Source: Gracilariopsis chorda (lineage: Eukaryota; Rhodophyta; Florideophyceae; Gracilariales; Gracilariaceae). From it: a DNA stretch of 64,000 nucleotides. The notes beneath the pieces were generated by a model that was not told where the DNA came from, did no database searches, and worked only from the letters and a program-made list of their open reading frames with translations. Shown here piece by piece: positions 29,934 to 41,639 of the stretch. The stretch is taken from contig NBIV01000252.1 of NCBI GenBank assembly GCA_003194525.1, forward strand, positions 1-64,000, read 5' to 3'. The position numbers and the translations under genes were made by a program. Positions within the stretch are counted from its first letter, which is position 1. Every line of letters starts with the position of its first letter.

Positions 29934-31192
29934 GCGCTTGTCGCTGCGGAGTTGACCGAGTCATCGGGCAGAAATATGCGTCCCATTTGCGCGAACTGGG
30001 ATGGTGACACATGACCTGTTTGCTGCTGTGCTCGCTGGATCTCTTGCTCTTGTACAATATGTGCCTGTTGTTCTCTCTCCAGGAAACGTAGTCGCATGTC
30101 CTCAATGTTTGTGTGCGTGCGGAGCATCCACATCTGCATCAACGGTCCACTGTTGAGGAGGATGTTGTCTGAGTACAAACGGCGCTTCGCGTTCTGAGCC
30201 CAGGTGAGCTTTCGGAGCTTCCACTCGTTGACGCTGAGATCTGAGCTTTGCTGTGTGGAGTTCCTTGCCTTCAGGAACAGGCCGATGTCAAATGGTTCGT
30301 GCTGATCACCGTACGGGTAGAGAAGAGGGAAAGTGCCCTTCTCTGCAAGTTTGGATGCCAGTTTTAGAAGTCGGTACCGCACTTGCGCATTGTTTGCGGC
30401 ATTCGCAGTCGCCCCTGCTCCAGTAGCAGCAGCACTCGTCACTGCAGCGTGCTCTTCGGTTACGGTTCCTTCTACCAAGCGCGGTACTTGAGACTCCACT
30501 CGATACAGGCCAGTTGGATCCACGACGAGCGTTCTCGTCATGGTTGGCCCGCCACCAGGAGCATCTTCAGGGAGAGGGCCAGCACCTGCATGAGGAGTAC
30601 TGACTGTAGCACTTCGGATTTCTTCGTATCCACGTATGACTAATCCTTGTTCTGCTGCTTGCATGCTGATATCGACGGCGGTATCTGCATTTGGTTGTTG
30701 TTGTTCCGTGCTAAGCAGGGATTGGTACCGCTCACGCACCACGTCTGGCTTGGGCTGGATCACATCGTACAACTTCGGCACGATGTCTCGTACGTTGATG
30801 CCCTGAATAAACGCACGCAAATTAGCACGCGCATAGTGAGAGGGATCCAAGGAAGGCGGACCAGTACCCCACAGAAAGCTGTAGCGCGTGTTGTTCTGGT
30901 TCTGCGTGGGCAGAGCGAGAGCTGCGTTGCCCTCAAGTCTGAGAAGGGAGGGACCGCCTCCCGTCACATACGACATGTCCATGAACGCTTGCGTCGTCCC
31001 GAAGAGCGTATTCAAGTTGAGGAAATGGCTGTGAAAGGCTCTCAGGCTATAAAGACTGCGAACCAACTCACTGCTATGCCTTCTGCGGAACGTGACGCCC
31101 CACCCTGACATTCTTTTCATTCCACAGCACACTCCAGTGACCTCTGTGCCAAGCAAAACACAACCGCAGTACTTGCAGCTATGAATCCGCAA
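29912..31192 (-). pseudogene. N-terminal region of the Helitron Rep-helicase, copy A
   Basis: Open 426-codon frame. It begins with a cysteine cluster (HSCKYCGCVLLG, VCCGMKRM) that may bind zinc, continues through LRAFHSHFLNLNTLFG and NTRYSFLWGTGPPSLD, and includes FPLLYPYGDQHEPFD. The last is the conserved region before Rep in Helitrons (typically FP.LFP.G). It ends off-frame after LPDDSVNSAA because of a small deletion relative to copy B, where the reading continues WKNKRMDVQA. Confidence 0.8.
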
Positions 31193-31313
31193 TGTCCAGT
31201 CCGCGTACGGGCAGGAGGAGAGCGTGTGTGAGTGTTCGCCGCATCGTCCACATCACCTTTGACCTGCAGTGGGAAGCGTCTCAAACTCTGGTACGCCTGA
31301 ACGGATGGCCGGA

Positions 31314-32072
31314 TCATTCCTCGCCTTTAGCTGCCACGGAATCCCACGCATAGTACACGCGATAGAGTCCTCGATCAGGACGCCCAGCACAGTGCATGAC
31401 CGTCGTATCAAGCTGTTGCTGTGGCTGATGCTGCGGCTGGTGTGAGGGAGCCGGTGTGATCTTATCCGCTTCCACCTCCATCAGAATGGACATCTGTTGT
31501 TCTTCCTGTTCAGCTTGTGTCAACGCAGGCTGCGGCGGCGGGTGTGAGGGAGCCCGGGTGATCTCATCCTCTTCCACTTCCATCGGGACTGGCATCTGTT
31601 CTTCCTCTTGTTCAGCTTGTGGCAGAGCAGGCTGCCGTGATGGCAGTGGCTGTGAGGGAGCAAGGATGATCTCATCCTCTTCCACTTCCATCGCAATAGG
31701 CATCTGTTCTGCAGGCATCGGTGGGAGAGGGGGAGGCATCGGAGGCGGTGGAATGTGACTTGGAAGGCCTCTCACAAACTCCAGAAATCCAGGAATTGGG
31801 CACGATGTTGGTAGATCTGTGGCAGCGGACCCACTGGCTCCAGCGGCGCTTGTGCTAACTGCTGCTGCAACCGAAGTAGGTGCAGGAGTAATTTCGTCTT
31901 CTTCAACCACTGGAACAATAGGTCCTTGAACGTGTGCTCCGCTCTCATTTACTCCCAACTCATCTGAAGCTGGAGGAGCTGGTACTCCTCGGAGTCTTCC
32001 AGCTCCTGCCCATGCTCCACCACTGCCGACGCGACGACCACCAGCGTTTTGCCTTGAACCGCCTGCATTCAA
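31314..32072 (-). CDS. Helitron ORF1, acidic proline-rich protein, copy A
   Basis: Open 252-codon frame from ATG 32072. A Gly/Arg-rich start (about 1-40) is followed by a low-complexity region with four imperfect repeats built on MEVEEDEI and separated by Pro/Gln-rich linkers (residues about 130-225). The end is VYYAWDSVAAKGEE before a stop. No enzyme motif. It lies directly upstream of the Rep-helicase and is conserved in copy B, so it belongs to the element. An accessory or nucleic-acid-interaction role is only a guess. Confidence 0.6.
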   Translation of the reverse strand: MNAGGSRQNAGGRRVGSGGAWAGAGRLRGVPAPPASDELGVNESGAHVQGPIVPVVEEDEITPAPTSVAAAVSTSAAGASGSAATDLPTSCPIPGFLEFVRGLPSHIPPPPMPPPLPPMPAEQMPIAMEVEEDEIILAPSQPLPSRQPALPQAEQEEEQMPVPMEVEEDEITRAPSHPPPQPALTQAEQEEQQMSILMEVEADKITPAPSHQPQHQPQQQLDTTVMHCAGRPDRGLYRVYYAWDSVAAKGEE

Positions 32073-32099
32073 CCTGGCACCTCCAGAATTGTCTCTGGC

Positions 32100-32993
32100 A
32101 CCTCCCGAGTTAAATCAGACGCCACCAGAGTTCAGACGTCGCCCTTCTCTCGTCTTTTAAATTTACCAAAGAAAAAAAAAAATTCTATGTTTTTAAACCG
32201 TTAAAAAATTTGCCAGAGTTCCAGAATAACTCCCAATAAAACACAAAGTTGAAAGTGAAAAACTGGTTGCAGTTTGTTGCGTTGCACCCACCGGGCTTAG
32301 TCGCATGCAGCAATTAAAAAAAAATTGCTGCAAGGCTTATATTTACCCGATGCAGTCGTGCGCAGCACAGGGACTCTCGACACACTCCTGTTGGATTATG
32401 ACGGGCGGAGTGTGCCCAGCCGGTTTTCAAGCCGTTTGATGTTTAACCCGCGTCCGGTTGTAAGGATTGGTCTGCCTTTACTCACACACCGAAGTGTGCT
32501 TTCCGGCCCCAAGAGGTACCACACGGCGGCCGCCCCGGACCATGCACAGCAAGCTGGTATTAGGTCCGGTAAACCCTCAGACTTCCTGATCGCCGTCAAA
32601 CGACCAGTATACCACAGAGGAGCACCTGACGTTTCCCAGATCCGTGGTACTTAGTGGGTTACTCGTGTGGCGACCTGCACACGAGCTCGGCCTTGCCTAG
32701 GTCCCAGGCCAGCAAACAGTGCCCAAAGTAGCAAAAGGTTACGACAATGCGCTATTGGCCAAGCCTGAATGGGATGCAAAAAAGTTGTTAGGGTCAGCAA
32801 GCGAGATGCATTTGGCACTGCGCCAGTGCAGTATATACGTCTGTTGCAGGCATGTTTGCAATGAAACTTCAGTATACACTGTACTGGCGCAGTGCAATTT
32901 GCCACGTGTTGGAATGCACTGCACTGGCGCAGTGCAATTTGCCACGTGTTGGAATGTACTGCACTGGCGCAGTGCAATTTGCCACTTGTCGGA
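32100..32993. other. 5' non-coding end of Helitron copy A with 40-bp repeats
   Basis: Almost identical to 38380-39268 in copy B. It contains an A-rich hairpin (GCAGCAATT ... AATTGCTGC, 32307-32332), a GC-rich block (32340-32700), and near the 5' end about three tandem copies of a 40-bp unit (roughly 32875-32995) containing CACTGGCGCAGTG. A 109-codon plus-strand open stretch (32325-32654) is conserved only because the DNA is; I do not call it a gene. Confidence 0.6.
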
Positions 32994-33419
32994 ATCAACC
33001 GCTGGGTTTCTGCTGCTGAGTGGCTGGCACTACAATTTTATTGTATTGCAAGCCATTCAGCAGCCATTGCACAGTCAACATGCAGCAGCAGCAGCTAATT
33101 AACTGAAAGCTTTGCTGCTGCTGCTGAATTTTTTAAATGGTAGGGAGGCGTTGCGCCAAATGGGCGATTTGCATGGGCAAACGGGGGCGTGCAAGACGAT
33201 TTTGTGGCGCAACGCCTCCATTCAATCAAGAACACCCCCCTCATAGAGGAACAAATCATTATAATGGAGAGACAAGAGGAAGCGGCCTTCGGCCGCGGGC
33301 GCCCCTGCGCGCCGCGGTGGAGGAGTGATAAACAGCGGTGAGGAAAAAAGAGGGTGGAGAAAGCAAAAGCAGAAAAGCAAGTAGTCTAATTCAATGAAAG
33401 AAGAATGCAAGAGATATGA

Positions 33420-34967
33420 TTACGGTTGTGGAGGGATGCAGAACTGAGTAGCTTCAGGCAGCACTGGGTTGGCGATGGGAACAGGCATGGGATGAATTGT
33501 ATGCGCATTGGCGGGTGTAAGCTGCGGATCATGCAGGAGCAGCACATGGTCGTTCCTTCGAACGCGCGACAATGCGACATACAACTGACCTGCGCAGAAG
33601 AAGTTGGATCGTACATCCACAACCAAGCCATCCAAGGTTTTTCCCTGTCCTTTGTGAACTGTAGCTGCAAACGCAAGACGAATAGGGAACTGCCTTCGAA
33701 TCATGCGAATGTCTGCGAAAGAAAATTCGAAGTCGATACGATGCAGGAGCTGTCGTTCCAGTACCTGCCCGTTCTCGTCGAATCGAGCCCCCTGCATCGT
33801 AAAGTGGTCGACACGCACGACTACGAACAGCTTTCCGTTGACCACAGCCGGATGCAACACGTTCCGAATGACCATAACTGGCACACCAATCTTCAAGTCC
33901 AAGTTATGAGGCGGTACTCCAGTAGGCGCATACTGATATGCAAACTCGGGGACGATAGTACTGGCAAAATCAGACTCTGAGTTTGGTACACCGTCAGGTT
34001 GTACCGTCGTAGCTGACGGAAGAGTGAAGCGTTCACCAGGAAACAGATCCAGCGCTGCCGCATTGTGTTCATCGACCAACTGATTTGTGGAGGCAATGAG
34101 CATTTTGCTGAGATCCACATCCTCCTTGCGTCGTTTTCTGAGCCACTTCCACAGGAATTGGCAGGCAATTTGCATGCCACCGGTAGATCTGAGTGGTATT
34201 GGAGCGTTGTTGGATATTGTGTTTAGTGCAATGGAACGGAACAGCGACGCAAATGCCGGATCATTGGCTTGGCGTACTTGTTCCGTGAGGTACAGCACTC
34301 GAACCGAGCACAATGTCCACAGATCACTCTTCCACGGCAATTCGTTGAGAATGTTTGTGTACACCCGTCTCACATTTCCACTTGGCTTGGCCTCCATGTA
34401 CACCTGCAGCACCACTGGAAGCAGCTGGGAGTAGTCGCCGGATAGAATGATGGTCAAGCTCCCAAACGGAGGCGGGTTTTCCATTCCACTGCAGCGAAAA
34501 TCTTTGAGCAACGCATCCATGAGTTCGAAGAGCTTTCGTGAGAGCATGGACGCTTCATCCAAGACGAGCAGTTGTATTTTACGTAGCAGTTCTGCACGTT
34601 GAGATCGGGGACCGTACTTTGACGAAGTGGCTGTAGTGCTGCTTGTGCTATCCCTATCAGCTACACCCAGTCCGAGCAGGCTATGTAAAGTGCGGCCACC
34701 TTCGTACAACAAAGCTGCAATGCCTGTTGTAGCAGTCATTTCAGCGAGCGTTCCTTCCGACTCAACGATATCACGAAGGCGGTTTAGCACGTATGTCTTT
34801 CCAGTTCCTGCGGATCCTTGCACAAAGAACACGTTTCCAGGAGTGCTTGTTCGCTCTTGCAGCGCTTGTCGTTGTTGCAATGCGGCAATGACGGTTTCAA
34901 TGACTTGTCTTTGGCGAGGTTTTAAGGTGGCGTACCTTGACTGCAAAGTTGACGAATTTCGCACCAC
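33420..34967 (-). pseudogene. Pif1-type helicase domain of Helitron copy B
   Basis: Same domain as in copy A, 515 open codons. Walker A here is intact (GSAGTGKTYVLNRL). Walker B LLVLDEASML and the C-terminal HKGQGKTLDGLVVD and YVALSRVRR motifs are present. The N-terminal extension (34897-35307) is in another frame because of the ~400-bp deletion. Confidence 0.88.
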
Positions 34968-34969
34968 TC

Positions 34970-36777
34970 GAGCCGTGATTCATGAGCAGCAGGCGCAGAG
35001 CAAAGAGCTCAATGTCCGACGGTGAAACACCTCTGATCCTTGCGACGCACTGCTCGTCGTCCGTGCGCTCTACCACGTACATGGGCGGATCGCAGTCGTC
35101 TGTGGGCACCTGAGTGCTGTCTCCGTCGTATTTGTTAAGCACGCAGGCTGGAAGCGTGCGATACAATCGCACTTTTTCAGAGTACGAAAGGTAGTCGAGG
35201 TTCGCGTATGCTTCGGGCCTTGCAAAGTATCTCTCCATTGTAGACGGTTGTGATGCAGAAAAGAGCTGGTTTTGACCTTTCAGCAGAAATGTGCGCTCTC
35301 CTTCCAAGTGAATGGCCAGTCGCTCTACTTTTGGTACGATGTGAACATGTCAAAACTTGAAAAGTCTCCAAGCTGCATTGACGGCGCCCACCACACGCGC
35401 TCGCATGTATGCACGAATGTCGTTCTACACCTGTGGCTTTTGTTGCTGCTCGTTGTGTGTGCCTGTCTCATTAGCATCATTCACATTGAGCACCACCTCC
35501 TGAGCTTTGGGCTGCTTAAACGCGTACTTCATCAGATAAGCCACTGCGCCCCCTCCTTGCGTGCGTTCTACGTTGATATGAGAGCGGTACTTCTTGGTCA
35601 GAGTTGGGTTGTACGGCACTATCTTGAGGTCATGTTGCCTTCTTCTGCGTCAGACCACGCGATTCGTGCCTTCTTCAATGTACGTCTCCGGCACAATCAT
35701 GTTGCGGTCGTATCCAAACTTGCAACGCCCAGCGCGATTCCTGCAATAGGGGGAGTGGCGGTGCCTGTGCATGGAACGAATGAGGCCATGCAACGCGTCG
35801 TCTTCACCTGGAAGATGAAGTTCTGCACGAATGAGATCGTCGATCACATCAACGTCTTCAATCACGCCTCCTTCGAGCTGCACGAGCATGTGGTGATGAG
35901 GCACATTGCGCTCTTGAAACTCGAGCTTTGATGCAAGCCCCAGGCACTTCAATCCGAAGATGTGCTCCGAGTTCTTCTCCAAGTCCTTCATAAAGTCGTT
36001 TCCGTACTGGTTGTACACGCTTGCAATCAGATCCGGTCTGTCAGACGGTCGAGGGCGGTTACTTTGTGCCGTAAATGCGCCACGATTGGTGGTGTCCATC
36101 CCAAGACGCTGGATGTCTATTCGCCAGATGTTCATGGTGATTGTAATGAACAGAGAAGGCGGTTCTCTCCGCGCTACGATCGCCTGTACATCCATGCGCT
36201 TGTTCTTCCAGTATGCTGCTGAGTTGACCGAGTCATCGGGCAGAAAGATGCGTCCCATTAGTACGAACTGGGATTGTGGCACGTGACCGGTTTGCTGTTG
36301 TGTCTGCTGCATTTCTTGCTCTTGTACAATGCGTGACCGTTGTTCTATTTCCAGGAAACGCAGTCGCATGTCCTCAATGTTTGTGTGGGTGCAAATCTTC
36401 CACATCTGCATCAACGGTCCACTGTCCAGAAGGATGTTGTCTGAGTACAGTCGTCTCTTCGCGTTCTCAGCCCAGGTGAGCTTTCGGAGCTTCCACTCGT
36501 TGACGCTGAGACCTGAGATTTGCTGTGTTGAGTTCTTTGCCTCCAGAAACACGCCAATGTCAAACGGTTCGTGCTGATCACCGTACGGGTAGAGCAGAGG
36601 GAAAGTGCCTTTCTCTGCCATTTTGGATGCCGGTTTTAGAAGGCGGTACTGCACTTGCGCATTGTTTGCAGCATTCGCAGTCGCCCCATCTCCAGCATTA
36701 GCAGCAGCAGCAGCCGTCACTACGGCGTGCTCTTCTGTTACGATTCCTTCTACCAAGCGCGATACTTGAGACTCCAC
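34970..36777 (-). pseudogene. Rep (HUH) region of Helitron copy B
   Basis: Contains PHHHMLVQL (HUH) and, in the same frame after a TGA replacing a Tyr codon (near 35650), the YNPTLTKKYRSHINVE and AYLMKYAFK motifs. A TAG (near 35426) and the same TGA as copy A (35350-35352, after AAWRLFKF) follow. In contrast to copy A the junction LPDDSVNSAAYWKNKRMDVQA is open. A TAA at 36781 separates this from the N-terminal segment. Several independent stops make this copy dead. Confidence 0.85.
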
Positions 36778-36780
36778 TCG

Positions 36781-38349
36781 TTACAGGCCAGTTGGATCCA
36801 CGACGAGCGTTCTCATCATGGTTGGCCCCCCACCAGGGGCATCTTCAGGGAGAGGCCCAGCACCTACGTGAGGAGCACTGACTGTGGCACTTCGGGTTCC
36901 TTTGTAACCACGTACGACTATTCCCTCTTCTGCTGCCTGCATGCTGATATCGACGGCGGTATCTGCATTTTGTTGTTGTTGTTCCGTGCTCAGCAGGGAT
37001 TGGTACCGCTCACGCACCACGTCTGGCTTGGGCTGGATCACATCGTACAACTTCGGCACGATGTCACGTACGTTGATGCCCTGAATGAACGCACGCAAAT
37101 TAGCACGCGCATAGTGAGAGGGATCCAAGGAAGGCGGACCAGTACCCCACAGAAAGCTGTAGCGCGTGTTGTTCTGGTTCTGCGTGGGCAGAGCGAGAGC
37201 TGCGTTGCCCTCAAGTCTGAGAAGGGAGGGACCGCCTCCCGTCACATACGACATGTCCATGAACGCTTGCGTCGTCCCGAAGAGCGTATTCAAGTTGAGG
37301 AAATGGCTGTGAAAGGCTCTCAGGCTATAAAGACTGCGAACCAACTCACTGCTATGCCTTCTGCGGAACGTGACGCCCCACCCTGACATTCTTTTCATTC
37401 CACAGCACACTCCATTGGTCTCTTTGCCAAGCAAAACGCATCCGCAGAACTTGCAGCTATGAATTCGCAATGTCCAGTCCGGGTACGTGCAGGAGGAGAG
37501 CGTGTGTGAGTGTTCGCCGCATCTTCCGCATCGCCTTTGACCTGCAGTGGGAAGCGTCTCAAACTCTGGTACGCTTGCACAGATGGCCGGATCATTCCTC
37601 GCCTTTAGCTGCCACAGAATCCCACGCATAGTACACGCGATAGAGTCCTCGATCAGGACGCCCAGCACAGTGCATGACCGTCGTATCAAGCTGTTGCTGT
37701 GGCTGATGCTGCGGCTGGTGTGAGGGAGCCAGTGTGATCTCATCTGCTTCCACCTCCATCGAAATAGACATCTGTTGTTCTTCCTGTTCAGCTTGTGGCA
37801 ACGCAGGCTGCGGTGACGGGTGTGAGGGAGCCCGGGTGATCTCATCCTCTTCCACTTCCATCGGGACTGGCATCTGTTCTTCCTCTTGCTCAGCTTGTGG
37901 CAGGGCAGGCTGCTGTGGTGGCGGTGGCGGTGAGGGAACAGGGATGATCTCATCCTCTTCCACTTCCATCGCAATAGGCATTGTTCTGCAGGCATCGGTG
38001 GGAGAGGGGGAGGCATCGGAGGCGGTGGAATGTGACTGGGAAGGCCTCTCACAAACTCCAGAAATCCAGGAATTGGGCACGATGTTGGTAGATCTGTGGC
38101 AGCGGACCCACTGGCTCCAGCGGCGCTTGTGCTAACTGCTGCTGCAACCGAAGTAGGTGCAGGAGTAATTTCGTCTTCTTCAACCACTGGAACAATAGGT
38201 CCTTGAACGTGTGCTCCGCTCTCATTTACTCCCAACTCATCTGAAGCTGGAGGAGCTGGTACTCCTCGGAGTCTTCCAGCTCCTGCCCATGCTCCACCAC
38301 TGCCGACGCGACGACCACCAGCGTTTTGCCTTGAACCGCCTGCATTCAA
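36781..38349 (-). pseudogene. ORF1 and N-terminal Rep region of Helitron copy B
   Basis: The 522-codon frame starts as ORF1 (MNAGGSRQNAGGRR). A 2-base deletion near 37981 relative to copy A then throws it out of the ORF1 frame. It next runs through a non-native frame across the MEVEEDEI repeats (whose true frame is 37592-38080), and then enters the frame of the Rep N-terminal region: RRCGRCGEHSHTLSSC, HSCKFCGCVLLG, NTRYSFLWGTGPPSLD. It is therefore an accidental fusion. It does show that the Rep N-terminal frame extends further upstream than in copy A and includes a second cysteine cluster. Confidence 0.7.
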
Positions 38350-39281
38350 CCTGGCACCTCCAGAATTGTCTCTGGCACCTCCCGAGTTAAATCAGACGCC
38401 ACCAGAGTTCAGACGTCGCCCTTCTCTCGTCTTTTAAATTTACCAAAGAAAAAAAAAATTCTATGTTTTTAAACCGTTAAAAAATTTGCCAGAGTTCCAG
38501 AATAACTCCCAATAAAACACAAAGTTGAAAGTGAAAAACTGGTTGCAGTTTGTTGCGTTGCACCCACCGGGCTTAGTCGCATGCAGCAATTAAAAAAAAT
38601 TGCTGCAAGGCTTATATTTACCCGATGCAGTCGTGCGCAGCACAGGGACTCTCGACACACTCCTGTTGGATTATGACGGGCGGAGTGTGCCCAGCCGGTT
38701 TTCAAGCCGTTTGATGTTTAACCCGCGTCCGGTTGTAAGGATTGGTCTGCCTTTACTCACACACCGAAGTGTGCTTTCCGGCCCCAAGAGGTACCACACG
38801 GCGGCCGCCCCGGACCATGCACAGCAAGCTGGTATTAGGTCCGGTAAACCCTCAGACTTCCTGATCGCCGTCAAACGACCAGTATACCACAGAGGAGCAC
38901 CTGACGTTTCCCAGATCCGTGGTACTTAGTGGGTTACTCGTGTGGCGACCTGCACACGAGCTCGGCCTTGCCTAGGTCCCAGGCCAGCAAACAGTGCCCA
39001 AAGTAGCAAAAGGTTACGACAATGCGCTATTGGCCAAGCCTGAATGGGATGCAAAAAAGTTGTTAGGGTCAGCAAGCGAGATGCATTTGGCACTGCGCCA
39101 GTGCAGTATATACGTCTGTTGCAGGCATGTTTGCAATGAAACTTCAGTATACACTGTACTGGCGCATTGCAATTTGCCACGTGTTGGAATGCACTGCACT
39201 GGCGCAGTGCAATTTGCCACGTGTTGGAATGTACTGCACTGGCGCAGTGCAATTTGCCACTTGTCGGAATGAACAGGCGGG

Positions 39282-39640
39282 GTAGCGTTCGGAGGCTCTC
39301 CGAGTACTTTGCTCGCTTGCGCTCGCATTAGCGCTCGTAGAACCACGGGGCGCCGCGGCGCCTAGGTGCCTAAATTGACTGCAGTGCCAGCCAATGATGA
39401 GGAAGCGTGACACGTTGCTTTGTGTAACTGGGTGGCACTGCAGTCATTATGGGAGTGCCAGCCAGTAAGCAGGAAGCTTTGCTGCTGCTGCTGCTGCTGG
39501 ATTCTTTAAATGGTAGGGAGGCGTTGCGCCAAATGGGCGATTTGCATGGGCAAACGGGGGCGTGGAAGAGGATTTTATGGCGCAACGCCTCCGTTCAATC
39601 AAGAACCCCCCCCTCATACGCGTATAAATACTTATAGTGG
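39282..39640 (-). mobile_element. 3' fragment of a third Helitron (C)
   Basis: Starts with the same terminal sequence as copy A (GTAGCGTTCGG at 39282 on the plus strand), with the hairpin TCGGAG-GCT-CTCCGA (39289-39303) and both longer foldbacks (39376-39446 and 39516-39592). Similarity is lost near 39640, before the helicase. It lies 13 bases from the 5' end of copy B in the same orientation, so C and B are head to tail. Confidence 0.75.
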
Positions 39641-40135
39641 AGAGAAGAGCGCAAAGTGCAGCAGTGTCAGCATTACGCGGCGAAGGCGGTGGCGCCAGAT
39701 GTGTACACATGTTGAGATGATCTGAGATGCAAGAAGGCCACACGTGGTAGCCGTTTCAGCGTCGGTACGCACGTGCACACGTTGAGCGTCAAGCCCTGCC
39801 ACCCGCGAGCGTGAAACCGTCCCGCAGTCACAGCCGCCCCGCTCTCCCTCACAACCGACCGCGCGCCGCAAAGCACAACCGCCACCGCATCCGAGCTGCG
39901 CAAAAGCTACCACAACCGCAGTGACACCGAAGTCGACCGCGCGCTCACAGCTTCCCAGGATCTGGTGGCCTCCCAGGATCTGGAGGCCTTGTGCCAAATC
40001 AGCCACAACACGCCGGTGGAGGCGTCCAATCTGGCCAACATTATTTGACAGCTCAAGGAGGTGGTCGTCACGCAGATCGTGGGCTGCTCGCATTCATGCA
40101 CAACAACATTCACGGAACAATTCCGCAACCCTCAT
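39641..40135. other. Region upstream of the 494-residue unknown protein
   Basis: Partly coding-like on the plus strand (SYHNRSDTEVDRALTASQDL before a stop near 40027), with a short internal duplication of CCCAGGATCTGG (39956 and 39974). An opposing 153-codon minus-strand frame (39632-40093) also exists. I cannot choose between them; neither has a recognisable domain. Confidence 0.3.
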
Positions 40136-41618
40136 GAGTGCAGCTAACAATCATAATTGTTATTATTTGGACCTCACCCCTGCGGGACACGCCTGCGAAC
40201 TGAGCAACCAGGACTATGGCGATATTGTGGCTCAAATTTCCGATGAGGGAAGCATCTCAAGCGTGGAAACTTATCTTGGGGATGAGCACGTAAGCTCACG
40301 AGCTCGAATAGCTTTCCACATTAGTTCTGACTCTGTGTACGTCACAGTGGGTCGGAGAGTTACCCAAATAGAAAAAGTATCAGACCTACCAGGAATAGAT
40401 AGAGTTTTGCGTCCCAGCAATTCGAGTAAGCTATCATTCAGACAAGTGAGGGTGTACAAGAAGTGGAGTCAGTTTCTTATGACTGCTCAAGTGTATTGCA
40501 CGGGCACTTTTGCATGCGTCAACCGCATCACAGGAGTTTCCTCCGACTGCCCAGTATCCGTTGAAGCCGATAGACCCGTGCCGTTTCACCGAGATTTCAT
40601 CCCTGACGGGTCTATAGGTTTCAAAGTCTGTTCACTGGGACTGAGAAGAAGCATTGGAAGGAGGATCTACCATGTCTCGAGTAGTGGAAACGTTTCTCTT
40701 GCAGACGTGAACAATGAAGTTGTATATCTTGGGAGCGGTAGATTGCGCAGCGTATATTCTGAGTCAGAAAGTTCATCCGATGACGACTGTATTGGAGCAA
40801 CAAGTGACGCGGACGTAGATGAAGACAAATGCGAATGCGAAACATTGGTATCGCGCTACAGGGAGATAGCTGCAAAGTACAATCTGGGAGTGTTCGCTGA
40901 TCAAGTACTTCGTGATTGTCTTCAAAACCAGATTAATAAGAGAGGTAGTGAAGATGATGAATATGCTAAACAGGTCCATGTCTGCCGAAAATACCGCATC
41001 CCAGGGTTTTTGGAAGCTAGTGAGAGTATCATTTTTGAAGCATTCCTCCATGCCCAGTCTAATTCATCTCGACATGGGAGACGGGTGTATCGAATGAGCG
41101 CTCTAAGGTTCCAGGAGCTGGTAGATTTGGATTCAGAAGTATGTAGTGGAGAGTATCAGCTTATAAGAATCAATGTACGTCGTCGATTTTTTGTGACTAG
41201 AAGGGAAGTACGGACAGTGCGTGAAATATGCACAATGGGGAGTTGTGTGTGTGAAATAGCTCGAAAGTCGCATTTGTCCATACAGGAAGTGCACGACCTC
41301 CTGCTTAAAGTGCCAGGTTCGTATACAAATCACATTTTTGGAGCTTGCTATGCCAATCGAGACGGTGTTTATAGCGGAGATAGGACTGGAAACGAGCCAG
41401 AGTGCATCTGTTTGGCAAACGCTCTGAGACTTCGAGATGTGGTAGGTGTCATATGCAACCAGTTTGGCAGACCAATAAGCACTGCACGGTGTGGACTCTA
41501 CCCTGTCATTGAGCTTCGAGGCGGGTATGTTCATATTTGTTCTTGGTCAAAGGAAGACACATTGATGCCGAATGGAACGGATCTTGACACAAAAATCGCT
41601 GGGTTCATTGGATTATGA
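40136..41618 (+). CDS. Unrecognised intact protein of about 494 residues
   Basis: The longest undamaged ORF outside the elements. The frame opens at 39921, but the first part is low-complexity Arg/Trp/Ser-rich and improbable, so I prefer the ATG at about 40136 (MSAANNHNCYYLDL). It has an acidic Ser/Asp stretch (SESESSSDDD, and SDADVDEDKCECE) in the middle, a basic section (NVRRRFFVTRREVRTVRE) and a C-terminal section with several cysteines. No motif of a known family. Intactness suggests it is either active or recent. Confidence 0.5.
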
Positions 41619-41639
41619 TATGCGACAGTGACTGCTTCT

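Larger units (their letters stand above)
26171..32993 (-). mobile_element. Helitron-type rolling-circle element, copy A
   Basis: Read on the minus strand. The 5' end is TCCGACAAG at 32993 and the 3' end is ...CCGAACGCTAC at 26171, set by where homology to the other copies stops. A 6-bp-stem hairpin (TCGGAG-GCT-CTCCGA, 26178-26192) lies 7 bases inside the 3' end. The 5'-TC and a subterminal 3' hairpin fit Helitrons; the 3' terminal CTAC departs from the usual CTRR. It encodes ORF1 and a Rep-helicase in several frames. Insertion flanks are not resolvable because another copy abuts the 5' side. Confidence 0.8.
33105..39268 (-). mobile_element. Helitron-type element, copy B (3' truncated)
   Basis: Aligns with copy A over its length. 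The 5'-TC end is at 39268. On the left, homology starts at about 33105, so the terminal hairpin and 3' end are missing. About 400 bp of the helicase N-terminal region is deleted at about 34968, between short CTCG words (the matching copy A segment is 28296-28700). Only about 110 bp of other sequence separates it from the 5' end of copy A. Confidence 0.8.

Noticed and set aside
32325-32654. 109-residue protein, identical in both Helitron copies
   Set aside because: The whole 900-bp block is nearly identical at DNA level, so conservation says nothing about coding; composition and overlap with structured non-coding DNA argue against it.
39632-40093. 153-codon minus-strand ORF
   Set aside because: GC-rich region with open frames on both strands; no motif to prefer it.
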